64,000 nucleotides of DNA from an uncultured Aeriscardovia sp. (GTDB lineage: Bacteria > Actinomycetota > Actinomycetes > Actinomycetales > Bifidobacteriaceae), in the NCBI GenBank assembly GCA_903789525.1, contig CAIFER010000001.1, positions 1,116,001 through 1,180,000 on the forward strand, given 5' to 3'. The notes beneath the pieces were generated by a model. The model did no database searches and was not told where the DNA came from. It worked only from the letters and a program-made list of their open reading frames with translations. Made by a program: the position numbers and the translations under genes. Positions within the stretch are counted from its first letter, which is position 1. Each line of letters opens with the position of its first letter. Of the stretch, positions 1 through 9,402 are shown piece by piece.

Positions 1-1
1 G

Positions 2-298
2 AACATGATGCAGCAGACGATTGGGCACACCGTCATTTCCTCGATCGTCGGATTGGGACGCCAAGGCATTTTCCTCGTACCGTCACTGCTGATTTTCCCA
101 CGTTTCCTCGGCTTCCTCGGCGTCATGATCTCACAGCCAGTCGCCGATATCTGCACGTTTATCATGACAGTTCCGCTGCAAATTTACGTCATGAAACAGC
201 TGGGACCGAACAGCACGATTCACATGAAACGCAGCCTTGTCACTCGTCTTTTCGGTCGGAAATCGAAGGGTTCGCGCCAGGATCACGACCAGCACTAG
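2..298 (+). CDS. MATE-family efflux transporter, C-terminal fragment (gene starts before the window)
   Basis: Open from the window edge; hydrophobic C-terminus HTVISSIVGLGRQGIFLVPSLLIFPRFLGFLGVMISQPVADICTFIMTVPLQIYV resembles the MATE C-terminal repeat. Confidence 0.75.
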   Translation, partial: NMMQQTIGHTVISSIVGLGRQGIFLVPSLLIFPRFLGFLGVMISQPVADICTFIMTVPLQIYVMKQLGPNSTIHMKRSLVTRLFGRKSKGSRQDHDQH

Positions 299-2606
299 CG
301 GCGATTTCGCGAGTTGCGGTATGAGAAGCAATATCAGAATCGGTATCGTTATCTGCTGAACTTCCGTCGGTCCAGCCATCGCCAAAGTGCATGACCGCCT
401 CTCGCATTGCTGTGCGATCAAGGACAGCGCGAGCAAATTCCTTGCGAATGAGCGAATCTGGGACATAGCTGTCATACTTGTCGAAATCGGGAACTTCGTT
501 CGGGTACACCAAATCGAGTGGGTCGAAGTCTTTCAACGCTTCCTCACGCGTAATACGGGCGAATTCCTGCGGGCTCACACGCATTTGGAACGTCATATAG
601 TACGGACGCACAGACTGGAAGTGCGCCAGTCCGAGGCGTTCAGCGCACTTGATTTTCAGGAGTCGCTCGGTGGCAAGGAATCCGTATGTGCCCGTCCACG
701 GGAATAAGCACCACATATTTCCACCCATTTTCACGAGCTCACGGGTGTCAAGCTGCGCCGCCCATGCCACACGACGGGCCTGTTCCAAACGAGCGATCGC
801 ATTGTTGCCAAGATACGGATACAGCTTTTTCTCGCGCAGAACATCGCGCATACGGCGCAAAATGACCGGATCGATGTCACCCGGCACGTCCCCGAAATAC
901 GCCGGAATATGCCCTTTGACCATATGACAGTAGACCTCGTGGCGGTGCCGGTCGACTTCTTCAACAATCCAGACGTGACCAGCAATCGCGATCTTCTCTC
1001 CCGCAGGCGGAGGTGAAACGATTGTGCCGAGTTCCTGCGAGCCCGAGCGGACCGTGTACTCTACGTTTTCCTGGAAAACCGCGAAAAACTCGTAATTATT
1101 GACGACGCGCTCACCAGCGAGTCCGACGATCAGCCCACCACCTTCCGTGCGTTCAATCTGGTCTGTTTTGATCAAGTGCAGGAGCAACGTGCGGTAATCG
1201 TCTTGGCTGACGTTCCGGAATGCAGCAAGCGTCAGCACACGACTCGCCAATTCTGCCGGACTCATTTCGCCGCCTGACGCAAGCGTGCTCATCGTCTGGT
1301 GATATAGGAGACTGTACGGCAAACGTCCCGGACGCGGTGGCTCAACCCAATGCCGTTCTGCATACAACTGGACAAGCGCAATTCCCTGCAAGAGTGGCCA
1401 TGGGATGCGTTCTGGCAGTAACGCACGCGATTCGACGTGATCTTCACGCATGACGAACCACATCTCTGGCGGCTGACCTCGCCGACCTGTCCGGCCCATA
1501 CGCTGCAAAAATCCTGACACGGTGAATGGCGCGTCGATTTGGAAAGCGCGTTCGAGCTTACCGATATCGATACCGAGCTCGAGCGTAGCCGTTGCACACG
1601 TGGTAGTCAGCGACTCATCATCCTTCATCGCATCCTCAGCACTTTGCCGCACAGCTGGTGAAAGGTTGCCGTGATGAATCAAAAAGCGATCGGGCTCGTG
1701 GACTGCACCGCAGTATTCGCGCAACGACTGGCAGACTGACTCGCACTCCTCACGCGAATTCGTGAAAACGAGGCACTTGTGCCCCCGCGTGTGATCAAAA
1801 ATGTACCCGAGCCCAGGATTCGCCAAACTTGGCGCATGATCTGTCGCCTCTGCCAACGCCTTGCCCGGTTTCCCTGCGAGCGCTGTTCCAGCCGTTGCCT
1901 GCGGAGCTTGATTGAAGAAGTGTTCCATCGACAGTCGCCACACTTGAGGGGTCTGCTGGAATCGAGGAACGATCGTCTTCAAGCCGGAATTTGCGCCCAG
2001 AAACTGCGCAGCTAGACGCGGATCCCCAATTGTTGCCGACAGTCCAATACGCCGCGGATGTACACCTGCGAGTCGTTGCAGACGCTCAATGAGGCAGAAA
2101 CACTGGGCTCCTCGATCAGAGCGGAGGAAGGAATGCAGCTCGTCGATGACTACAAAGCGTAAGTCGCCAAACAGCCGTGGGACGAGCGAATGTTTGCGCA
2201 GAAGGATCGCTTCCAATGACTCAGGGGTGATCTGTAAAACACCTGACGGGCGGCGGAGAACCTTGCGTTTTTGCGTCTGTGAAACGTCCCCATGCCAGCG
2301 CCAAATATGGATGTCAGTTCCCGCACACAGCGAAGTCAGGCGATCGTACTGGTCGTTGATGAGAGCCTTGAGCGGCGCAATATAGAGGCACCCCACCGAC
2401 TGCGAAGGCTGCTGTTCCAGCAAAGTGAGGATCGGGAAGAATGCTGCTTCCGTCTTGCCCGATGCAGTCGACGATGTGAGCAGAACGTTATCCTGTGTGT
2501 CAAAAATTGCTGCTGCGGCTGCAGTCTGCACTGGCCGCAAGCCCTTCCACCCAGCTTGATAAATCCAATCCTGAATAAAGGGCGCGTACCGGGAAAATAC
2601 ATCCAT
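240..2606 (-). CDS. SF2 DEAD/DEAH-box helicase, Lhr-like / BrxHI-like
   Basis: 788 aa; Walker A TSSTASGKTEAAF, DEVH-like DELHSF, SATIGD, and a C-terminal helicase motif FLQRMGRTGRRGQ. Confidence 0.85.
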   Translation of the reverse strand: MDVFSRYAPFIQDWIYQAGWKGLRPVQTAAAAAIFDTQDNVLLTSSTASGKTEAAFFPILTLLEQQPSQSVGCLYIAPLKALINDQYDRLTSLCAGTDIHIWRWHGDVSQTQKRKVLRRPSGVLQITPESLEAILLRKHSLVPRLFGDLRFVVIDELHSFLRSDRGAQCFCLIERLQRLAGVHPRRIGLSATIGDPRLAAQFLGANSGLKTIVPRFQQTPQVWRLSMEHFFNQAPQATAGTALAGKPGKALAEATDHAPSLANPGLGYIFDHTRGHKCLVFTNSREECESVCQSLREYCGAVHEPDRFLIHHGNLSPAVRQSAEDAMKDDESLTTTCATATLELGIDIGKLERAFQIDAPFTVSGFLQRMGRTGRRGQPPEMWFVMREDHVESRALLPERIPWPLLQGIALVQLYAERHWVEPPRPGRLPYSLLYHQTMSTLASGGEMSPAELASRVLTLAAFRNVSQDDYRTLLLHLIKTDQIERTEGGGLIVGLAGERVVNNYEFFAVFQENVEYTVRSGSQELGTIVSPPPAGEKIAIAGHVWIVEEVDRHRHEVYCHMVKGHIPAYFGDVPGDIDPVILRRMRDVLREKKLYPYLGNNAIARLEQARRVAWAAQLDTRELVKMGGNMWCLFPWTGTYGFLATERLLKIKCAERLGLAHFQSVRPYYMTFQMRVSPQEFARITREEALKDFDPLDLVYPNEVPDFDKYDSYVPDSLIRKEFARAVLDRTAMREAVMHFGDGWTDGSSADNDTDSDIASHTATREIAASAGRDPGANPSISDRKDE

Positions 2607-2668
2607 TATTGACCTTTAACTTTTCTTTAACTTTGCCTTTAGCCTTTTCCTTTAACCTTCAGACGCTT

Positions 2669-4093
2669 TTAGACCACGAAATCAGCAAACTTGTCAGTCG
2701 TCTTGTTCGAGACCGTCTGTGGCTTCGCGTAGTTGAATCGGTCAGACGCAAGCAAATCGGCGACTTTTAGATCTGGATGCTGATGCAGAATATCGAGCAA
2801 CTCGATGAAATCGCGGATGACTTCACGTGGGGTGATCGTCGTATCCGCACCAATACGCGAGTACTCGATCTGAATGAACTTGGCAAGATCTTGATCGGTA
2901 ATCGAAGCGTGGTAACCGTACAAACTCGCATGCATGTCCGCCAGTTTGCCCGTCAAAACGAGCATTTCCTCAGCTGTCAGCGGTTCGAGACGGATAATCG
3001 GCGCATCCATATCACGCCGACCCGCCTCAGCAAACTTTCCTTCAGCCAACCGCGAGCGCAACGCTTCGTAACTGAAGATTCCGCGCCGCCTGTCTTCCAC
3101 TGCTTGCGGCGTCCCGCACATGAGAATTCCGAGCCAACGCGCTTTGCCTTGCATGCAATCGTTGTACATCGTCAGAATTTTTTCGTAATTGTATTGGCGA
3201 CTGATCGCGTTCGGGATCTTAGAGAGGTTGACGAGCTCATCGATCATGATGTACAAGCCCGCGTATCCCGCTTGACGGAAGAAGAGTGCGAAAAGCTTGA
3301 GGTATTCGTACCAGTCGTCGTCGCCAATGATGGTGCTCACGCCGAGTTCACGTTTGGCATCAGATTTGAGCTGATACTCCCCACGGAACCATTTGACGAC
3401 GGCTGCCTTCATATCTTCGTCATCCGCAACGTACGCGTGATAGTACTTTTCCAGTAAACGCGCGAAATCAAAGCCGTGCGTCAGCTCATCGAGATTCGAA
3501 ATCATCGAGTCAATGTGCTGATCGACTGCCTTTTCGAATGCTGGGCTGTCAGCGTCAAGATCTGGATGTTCCTGAGAAACATGTGATTGTGCCGTGTTGA
3601 TCCACCGGTCGAGAACGAGAGTGAGTGCTCCCCCTTCTGGTTTCGTCTTCGTCGCCATGTTCTGGACGAGTTCGCGATAGGTTGCGAGGCCTTGCCCCTG
3701 CGTGCCATGCAGACGACGGTCCGGAGACAGATCTGCATCCACGACGATGAAACCGCGGTCCATAACATAATTGCGCAGCGTTTGGAGGAGGAATGACTTA
3801 CCAGATCCGTACCGGCCGACGATGAATCGGAACGATGCTCCTCCATCTTTGACGATCGCGACATCGTGCAGAAGAGCGCGAATTTCTGCGGTTCTGCCGA
3901 CCGTAATGTAAGGTAGGCCGATGCGTGGGACGACACCGCCCTTGAGCGAGTTGATGACCGTCTGTGCAATACGACGAGGAATCCGCCGCGGCCGCTTTTG
4001 CGCTCGTTCGGATTGCAGCGCTGCCTCGGGTTTTAGCGCTGGTGACTGTACCTGATTTACACTTGACTTCTGCTGCACGTCCTTTTCAGTCAT
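2669..4093 (-). CDS. BrxD-like (DUF2791) P-loop ATP-binding protein
   Basis: Walker A VGRYGSGKSFLLQTLR, Walker B-like GLYIMIDELVNLSKI; listed ORF extends to 4114 but MTEK at 4093 has a GGGGAGGG Shine-Dalgarno. Overlaps the 3' end of the upstream gene. Confidence 0.8.
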   Translation of the reverse strand: MTEKDVQQKSSVNQVQSPALKPEAALQSERAQKRPRRIPRRIAQTVINSLKGGVVPRIGLPYITVGRTAEIRALLHDVAIVKDGGASFRFIVGRYGSGKSFLLQTLRNYVMDRGFIVVDADLSPDRRLHGTQGQGLATYRELVQNMATKTKPEGGALTLVLDRWINTAQSHVSQEHPDLDADSPAFEKAVDQHIDSMISNLDELTHGFDFARLLEKYYHAYVADDEDMKAAVVKWFRGEYQLKSDAKRELGVSTIIGDDDWYEYLKLFALFFRQAGYAGLYIMIDELVNLSKIPNAISRQYNYEKILTMYNDCMQGKARWLGILMCGTPQAVEDRRRGIFSYEALRSRLAEGKFAEAGRRDMDAPIIRLEPLTAEEMLVLTGKLADMHASLYGYHASITDQDLAKFIQIEYSRIGADTTITPREVIRDFIELLDILHQHPDLKVADLLASDRFNYAKPQTVSNKTTDKFADFVV

Positions 4094-6395
4094 TGTTCGC
4101 TTCCCTCCCCTCATCGTTTTCGTTTGTTTCGGTGTCTGTTTCAGTGCTCTTGAAGTTATGCACGATTTGCTTCACATCTGGAATGTAATCTTCAACCAAC
4201 TGCGGATTACCATCATCGTCAGTTTCGATCACTGAATCCCCAATCTGATCAAAAAGCTTGTCATTAATGGAATCTGCCAACAACGATGCCATCGCGTGCC
4301 GCTTCCGCAATCCAGCTTTCCACCCTGAGTCGTGCGTGACCAGAGCTGTGAGCAAATACTTCTCTGGCTCTGTCAAATCAGGAACGGAATCGTCATCCTG
4401 TTCTGTTGGTTCAGCAACATCCTGTGGTTCCAGCAAATCCAACGGATCCAACGTCTCTGGCGACCCTGCCTGCTCTTGTTTTTGTCCGCTTACAGAAGGC
4501 TGCACACCCGTCTGCGAAATTGTTTCACGTGAAACATTTGCACCTGGCACTTCAGCGGTGTGCTGACCTCTCTGCTCTGGTGTCTTCTGGTCTTGCTGGT
4601 ATTGCTCTTGTTGTTCCTGTTGCTCAGTACGAACTTCCTGTGCTTCAGCCTGCTTTTCCTCTTCGGTCAGCAAGCTATCGCGCGTCCCAGCAGCATCTGA
4701 ACGAATCTGCGAGAGTTGCGACAAATCAATATGAATTGGTGGGTGATCTTTTTCCCACGCTTCTTTCTCTTCTTGCTGCCGAACTTTCTGTAGTGCGTTT
4801 GTAATCTCCTGCGTATAAACGGGGAAATAACCACGCGGTTTCAGTGGGCGGCCGAACTTCCACACAATCCGAGAAATGCGGTCGATCTCATGTAAGAGGC
4901 CACGAATTTCAGACTTCCGATCTGGAAGCGGCGAAACATGATCCCAGTACCAGTGACCATTTTCAAAGCGATACGAGCACAACGGATCAATCGTCACCGT
5001 GCGCTGTGCCTGCGATGCATGCGGATCAGGTTCGGGATCGTAGACTGCGTGCGCGAAAAGTGTGACCGGGACGAGTGAATGATGCGCAATGCGAACATCA
5101 AAAAAGCTGCGCGAAGTTTGAGAACAATTTTGAACTGCTTGCCACGCTTGAGATGTTGCTCGGTCAAAGATGTGTGGATCGTGTTGTGCCAGTGGTCCGG
5201 AAAGAATTCCGCGAGCGCGTTTCCGGGTTCCACTCGTTTTCTTCGCCGTCTTCGCTCCCTTTTCTTCTTGTGCCCTTTCCGCCTTCTGACTCTCTTTCGG
5301 GCGGTATCCACTGATCTCCAACAGCGCGCTCGTGACTTGCGTATCTGTATATGCGTCAGGATGAGCTAATCGATCCAAGTCTGTATCTGCCGCAATCTGC
5401 CGACTAAACTGCTCACTGACCGGCTCACCCGTGAGATGATGAGCAATCACGTAATCTTTGATCCACCGAGGCAGATAAAACTCAATCGCCGGTTCGGTTA
5501 CCGCGTAATTTTTCTGGAAATCAGTGAGTCTGCGATAGATCTCCAATGCCGAATCTGCACCAATCCCGTTGAGCAGCTCGTAAATGTAAACAAACGCACT
5601 CGAGACGGACGTATGAATGTACCGACCTGCCCGAATACGCGTTCTCCACGTGAAATATGCGTTCAACTGGCCTACGTTCATATCCGCGTAAACCGGGTAA
5701 AACGCATGGAAACGCGCCGGAACAAATCCCTCAGGCTCATACTTCTCCATCGCGCGTGCCTGGTGGACAAAAGCTTTCGATCGTGGCAGATGACTGTCTG
5801 CATGAATCATCTGTACCAGATGCTGAATTTCTTTCGTCTCATGCGTCAGTTCCTGCTCCTGAGACGGGAGCGAATACGTTGTCTCACGTGGAATTTCATC
5901 AAACTGAAGGTCGTCCAGCGTTAAGGCAGCATCGTGAGCTCGAACACCATGTGAGGTGGAATCATGCGATTCGACAGGCATCTCCGTAGCGCGAGAAGGC
6001 ATGCCAAGATGAACAGGCGTGCCACGCGCAGCGCGTTGCACAATAGCGTCAACAAGCGAAGCAAGGCGATCGTGCTCACTCTCCGGCTGGCTACCCGGAG
6101 AATGCCGATCTTGTTGATCGTGCTGATAGTCGTATCGGTTGTGCCGTTCACGCTGCTCACGCTGATTCGTCGACGTGCGATGATGCGCTCCTTCGACTTC
6201 GCGTGGAATCGCTTCCCCACCATAAACGGTTGAGGACTCTACCACTTGGCCAAGCGACGACTCATATCCTGCTGCACCAAATGTGCCTGCCGAGGCAGTC
6301 TTCCCCTGCACGCTCTGCACGCCTGTGTACTGACTGCGATCAGTTCCAGTATGATCCGCCTGATCAGTGTGATCCCTCTGACTCGTATGATTCAT
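4086..6395 (-). CDS. TerB_N / TerB_C domain protein
   Basis: N-terminal VGQLNAYFTWRTRIRAGRYIHTSVSSAFVYIYELLNGIG resembles TerB_N; C-terminal LTEPEKYLLTALVTHDSGWKAGLRKRHAMASLLADSINDKLFDQIGDSVIE resembles TerB_C. Listed ORF starts at 6434, but MNHTSQ at 6395 has GGAGGTGGAAATG. Confidence 0.75.
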   Translation of the reverse strand: MNHTSQRDHTDQADHTGTDRSQYTGVQSVQGKTASAGTFGAAGYESSLGQVVESSTVYGGEAIPREVEGAHHRTSTNQREQRERHNRYDYQHDQQDRHSPGSQPESEHDRLASLVDAIVQRAARGTPVHLGMPSRATEMPVESHDSTSHGVRAHDAALTLDDLQFDEIPRETTYSLPSQEQELTHETKEIQHLVQMIHADSHLPRSKAFVHQARAMEKYEPEGFVPARFHAFYPVYADMNVGQLNAYFTWRTRIRAGRYIHTSVSSAFVYIYELLNGIGADSALEIYRRLTDFQKNYAVTEPAIEFYLPRWIKDYVIAHHLTGEPVSEQFSRQIAADTDLDRLAHPDAYTDTQVTSALLEISGYRPKESQKAERAQEEKGAKTAKKTSGTRKRARGILSGPLAQHDPHIFDRATSQAWQAVQNCSQTSRSFFDVRIAHHSLVPVTLFAHAVYDPEPDPHASQAQRTVTIDPLCSYRFENGHWYWDHVSPLPDRKSEIRGLLHEIDRISRIVWKFGRPLKPRGYFPVYTQEITNALQKVRQQEEKEAWEKDHPPIHIDLSQLSQIRSDAAGTRDSLLTEEEKQAEAQEVRTEQQEQQEQYQQDQKTPEQRGQHTAEVPGANVSRETISQTGVQPSVSGQKQEQAGSPETLDPLDLLEPQDVAEPTEQDDDSVPDLTEPEKYLLTALVTHDSGWKAGLRKRHAMASLLADSINDKLFDQIGDSVIETDDDGNPQLVEDYIPDVKQIVHNFKSTETDTETNENDEGREANND
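4521..4536. promoter_or_regulatory. parS, perfect 16/16, inside the TerB-like gene
   Basis: TGTTTCACGTGAAACA. Confidence 0.93.
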
Positions 6396-6486
6396 TTCCA
6401 CCTCCCATCCGTCACATTCGCTGCCGTGAAACAACAGCCCAATACAGCCAAATCAGCAAAACAAACCAATAAAACTTGAACCTTTT

Positions 6487-6492
6487 ATTATA
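6487..6492 (-). promoter_or_regulatory. -10 element TATAAT for the TerB-BrxD-helicase operon
   Basis: Plus-strand attata = TATAAT on the minus strand, upstream of the operon. Confidence 0.55.
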
Positions 6493-6500
6493 GGTCAATT

Positions 6501-6514
6501 CGAACAAATGTTCT
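6501..6514. promoter_or_regulatory. SOS (LexA)-like box CGAACAAATGTTCT
   Basis: Perfect inverted repeat GAACA-AA-TGTTC; 13/14 to the Gram-positive LexA consensus CGAACRNRYGTTCG, located just upstream of the TATAAT. Confidence 0.55.
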
Positions 6515-6595
6515 GTTAGAATCATGCTGCCGCACACATAAAATGACCGAGGTGCAGTTGCGCAGACGGTATGCGCACGTCTTCAAGGGGTTGCC

Positions 6596-7111
6596 ATGCG
6601 AATTGTCATTCAGCGAGTAAGTCATGCAAGCGTCAGTTTGGAGCATCCGGAGGAAGTGAAGCAATCAGGATCTGACATTGTTTCACGTGAAACATTGCTC
6701 CAGCCACACACAATTGATCGCGGATTTCTGTTGCTCGTGGGAGTAGCCGAGAGCGACGGTAAGGCCGAAATCCAGTGGGCGGCTCGTAAAATCGCCCATC
6801 TACGTGTTTTTGCTGACGAAAACGGCAAGATGAATCGGTCGCTGCTCGATATCCACGGTCAAATTCTCTCTGTTTCGCAATTCACATTGTTCGCCAATAT
6901 ACGCAAAGGTAATCGGCCGAGCTTTATTTCGGCAGGAAAACCCGACCATGCGACCGCAATTTGGCAACAATTCAACGCCGAGCTACACGATCAATACGGT
7001 ATCGACGTTCAAACAGGCTGGTTCGGCACTGACATGGCCGTCAGCCTGACCAACGACGGTCCAACCACGATCGTGATGGATACCGATCGCGATATGCCCC
7101 ATCGCTCGTGA
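6596..7111 (+). CDS. dtd: D-aminoacyl-tRNA deacylase
   Basis: MRIVIQRVSHASVSLE..., GFLLLVGVAESDG, LSVSQFTLFANIRKGNRPSFISAGKPDHA match the Dtd family. Confidence 0.9.
   Translation: MRIVIQRVSHASVSLEHPEEVKQSGSDIVSRETLLQPHTIDRGFLLLVGVAESDGKAEIQWAARKIAHLRVFADENGKMNRSLLDIHGQILSVSQFTLFANIRKGNRPSFISAGKPDHATAIWQQFNAELHDQYGIDVQTGWFGTDMAVSLTNDGPTTIVMDTDRDMPHRS
6679..6694. promoter_or_regulatory. parS, perfect, inside dtd
   Basis: TGTTTCACGTGAAACA. Confidence 0.93.
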
Positions 7112-7155
7112 ACAATAAAGCTCTCCGTAACATATTCGTCATTCAGACATGTTTA

Positions 7156-7194
7156 TCATCGGGCGGCTGCATTTCGGGTTCAGCCGAACGATGA
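7156..7194 (+). promoter_or_regulatory. Hairpin in the guaC leader
   Basis: tcatcg-gg-cggctg / loop catttcgggtt-containing / cagccg-aa-cgatga: 6+6 bp stem with a symmetric internal loop, 16 nt before the ATG. Confidence 0.4.
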
Positions 7195-7210
7195 CAACGC
7201 GAGGTGAAGC

Positions 7211-8188
7211 ATGACATATTTCACGACTTTTGATTACGACGACATCCAGCTCGTCCCCAACAAGTGCATCATTAAATCTCGTAAAGAAGCCGATACGCAC
7301 GTGAAGTTTGGGCCGCGAACGTTCAAAATCCCGGTCGTTCCGGCAAACATGGCCAGTATTATCGACGAGCCACTTGCCGTCTGGCTGGCGCAAAACGGCT
7401 ATTACTACGTAATGCATCGATTCCAGCCTGAAGAGCGACTCGGATTCGTTCGCCGTATGCACGAACGCGGTCTGTACGCCTCAATTTCCGTGGGCATCAA
7501 GGATTCCGAATACGCATTCATCGATCAGCTCAAGGCGGCCCACCAAATTCCGGAATACATAACAATCGATGTGGCGCACGGACACTCTGATTACGTCATC
7601 AAGATGATTCACTACATCCGTCAGCAGCTGCCGTCCACCTTCCTCACGGCCGGAAACATCGCAACCGCGCAGGCTGTCCGTGATCTCGAGAACGCGGGCG
7701 CAGATGCCACAAAAGTCGGAGTCGGACCCGGTAAAGCGTGCACGACACGTCTCAAGACAGGATTTGGAACCGCTGGCTGGCAACTCTCCGCAATCCGAGC
7801 ATGCTCGAAAGCTGCTCAAAAACCAATCATCGCCGACGGTGGCATCCGTCACAATGGCGATATCACGAAGTCAATCCGCTTCGGCGCAACGATGATCATG
7901 GTCGGTTGGCTGTTTGCAGGTCATGACGAAACCCCCGGCAGGCTCATCGTCCAGAATGGCAAGAAATACAAGGAATACTGGGGTTCCGCGTCCGCCAAGC
8001 AGAAGGGTACGCATCAAAACGTAGAGGGTCGGCAAATGCTCGTGCCGTATCGTGGGCACATCGCTGACACGCTCGCTGATATGCAACAGTCGCTTCAATC
8101 GTCGATCTCGTACGCGGGCGGACGAACACTCGAGGCCATTCGTCACGTCGATTATCAGATCATTCACAGCGCCGACTTCAGCCGCTAA
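7211..8188 (+). CDS. guaC: GMP reductase (GuaC2-like, IMPDH/GMPR family)
   Basis: [64 protein letters not shown]. Confidence 0.85.
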   Translation: MTYFTTFDYDDIQLVPNKCIIKSRKEADTHVKFGPRTFKIPVVPANMASIIDEPLAVWLAQNGYYYVMHRFQPEERLGFVRRMHERGLYASISVGIKDSEYAFIDQLKAAHQIPEYITIDVAHGHSDYVIKMIHYIRQQLPSTFLTAGNIATAQAVRDLENAGADATKVGVGPGKACTTRLKTGFGTAGWQLSAIRACSKAAQKPIIADGGIRHNGDITKSIRFGATMIMVGWLFAGHDETPGRLIVQNGKKYKEYWGSASAKQKGTHQNVEGRQMLVPYRGHIADTLADMQQSLQSSISYAGGRTLEAIRHVDYQIIHSADFSR

Positions 8189-8272
8189 ACAAACATTGAC
8201 GCCGAGGTAGAACGAGCTAGTCTTCGTGATTTTCCTGAAACGATCAGCTCGTCTACCTCATGCGCACAATAG

Positions 8273-8824
8273 ATGACGATGAACGAAAATACGGATTCCG
8301 CACAGGCAACACCAACTTCACAGCCAGCATCGGCTCCAACACCGGCATCGACGACTCACACAGCTTCTTCGACTACACAGCCATCACAGTCGCACCAGCC
8401 GTCTCAGTCGTCGAATTCTTCATTCCACCCGGCTTTCACGGAAGCTCGCGTCAATTTACGACAAGACGAGCGCAAAGCGGCTGCAACTTTCGAACGCGCA
8501 GATGCAATTGCCGAAGCGGTCGCCCATTCAGGGATTGCTGACAAAATCGACGAACTCAGTCATAAAGTTACTGCCGTCAATTGGATTTTGCTCGGCGAAG
8601 CCCTCGTTCTCATCACTTTGGCGATGGCAGCAATTGCAGCCCCTCCGACGCTCATTATTCTTCTCGCATTTCTCGTCGTCATGGCTATCACCTTTGGATT
8701 CCGCCAGCACTTCGTCCACCAACGGAAGATCCAGCGTGCCAATTTGGCTCAACTGCGCCAAAAAGTGCGGATTGAACACACCCCGAGCATGCGGCGCAAC
8801 AGTCACGGCGGATATATGGCGTAA
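8273..8824 (+). CDS. Hypothetical membrane protein with a Ser/Thr/Gln-rich N-terminus
   Basis: 183 aa; two adjacent TM segments (NWILLGEALVLITLAMAAIAAPPTLIILLAFLVVMAITFGF). Confidence 0.6.
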   Translation: MTMNENTDSAQATPTSQPASAPTPASTTHTASSTTQPSQSHQPSQSSNSSFHPAFTEARVNLRQDERKAAATFERADAIAEAVAHSGIADKIDELSHKVTAVNWILLGEALVLITLAMAAIAAPPTLIILLAFLVVMAITFGFRQHFVHQRKIQRANLAQLRQKVRIEHTPSMRRNSHGGYMA

Positions 8825-8879
8825 CTTCTGTGCACTTCGCTGCCAGACGCACAGGAACACAGTGCGTTAATCTGAATTT

Positions 8880-9389
8880 ATGACGTCAGATGAGCAGGAA
8901 ACACAGCGCAACCGACAGAAACCACGCAGCGCCACACGTAAAAGGTACGAGAGCGCTCACGGCAAAAAGAATAAGAGCCGTAGTCAGCGAATCAGGAATC
9001 CGCATACGTTGCAACGCGACCAGCGCCTCCAGCGCCGTCGCCAGCAGAAACTCAACGAGCAGCGCGATCGAGAAACGGCCAACGCACGGAAGCGACTGGA
9101 GGCATTGCAGTCGTCGCTCAATCATTCGTCAGAAGCACAGCGGGTGGAGCAATCACGATCACGCTTATTTGGCTCTGTCATGGGATTTCTTCTCAGTTTC
9201 TCCTTCGCATTCATGTTCGGCGTCTCCGTCATGTTTTACCGCACGAACGTTGCTTTGCGCATCTTCCTGCTCATTTCCGGAGTCGCCATGGCTGTGTGCC
9301 TGATCCTCCTGCTCATTTTCGGATTCCAATACATCAGCGCCAAACACGATTTCCGCGATTTGTCTGAGCGCGTCTTCCCGGTCAAATGA
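8880..9389 (+). CDS. Hypothetical membrane protein with a basic, charged N-terminus
   Basis: 169 aa; R/K/Q-rich first half then two TM segments; ends just before rlmB. Confidence 0.6.
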   Translation: MTSDEQETQRNRQKPRSATRKRYESAHGKKNKSRSQRIRNPHTLQRDQRLQRRRQQKLNEQRDRETANARKRLEALQSSLNHSSEAQRVEQSRSRLFGSVMGFLLSFSFAFMFGVSVMFYRTNVALRIFLLISGVAMAVCLILLLIFGFQYISAKHDFRDLSERVFPVK

Positions 9390-9402
9390 GACAATAAGAG
9401 GC

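Noticed and set aside
2777-3457. 226-aa plus-strand ORF
   Set aside because: Antisense to the BrxD-like gene; no recognisable domain.
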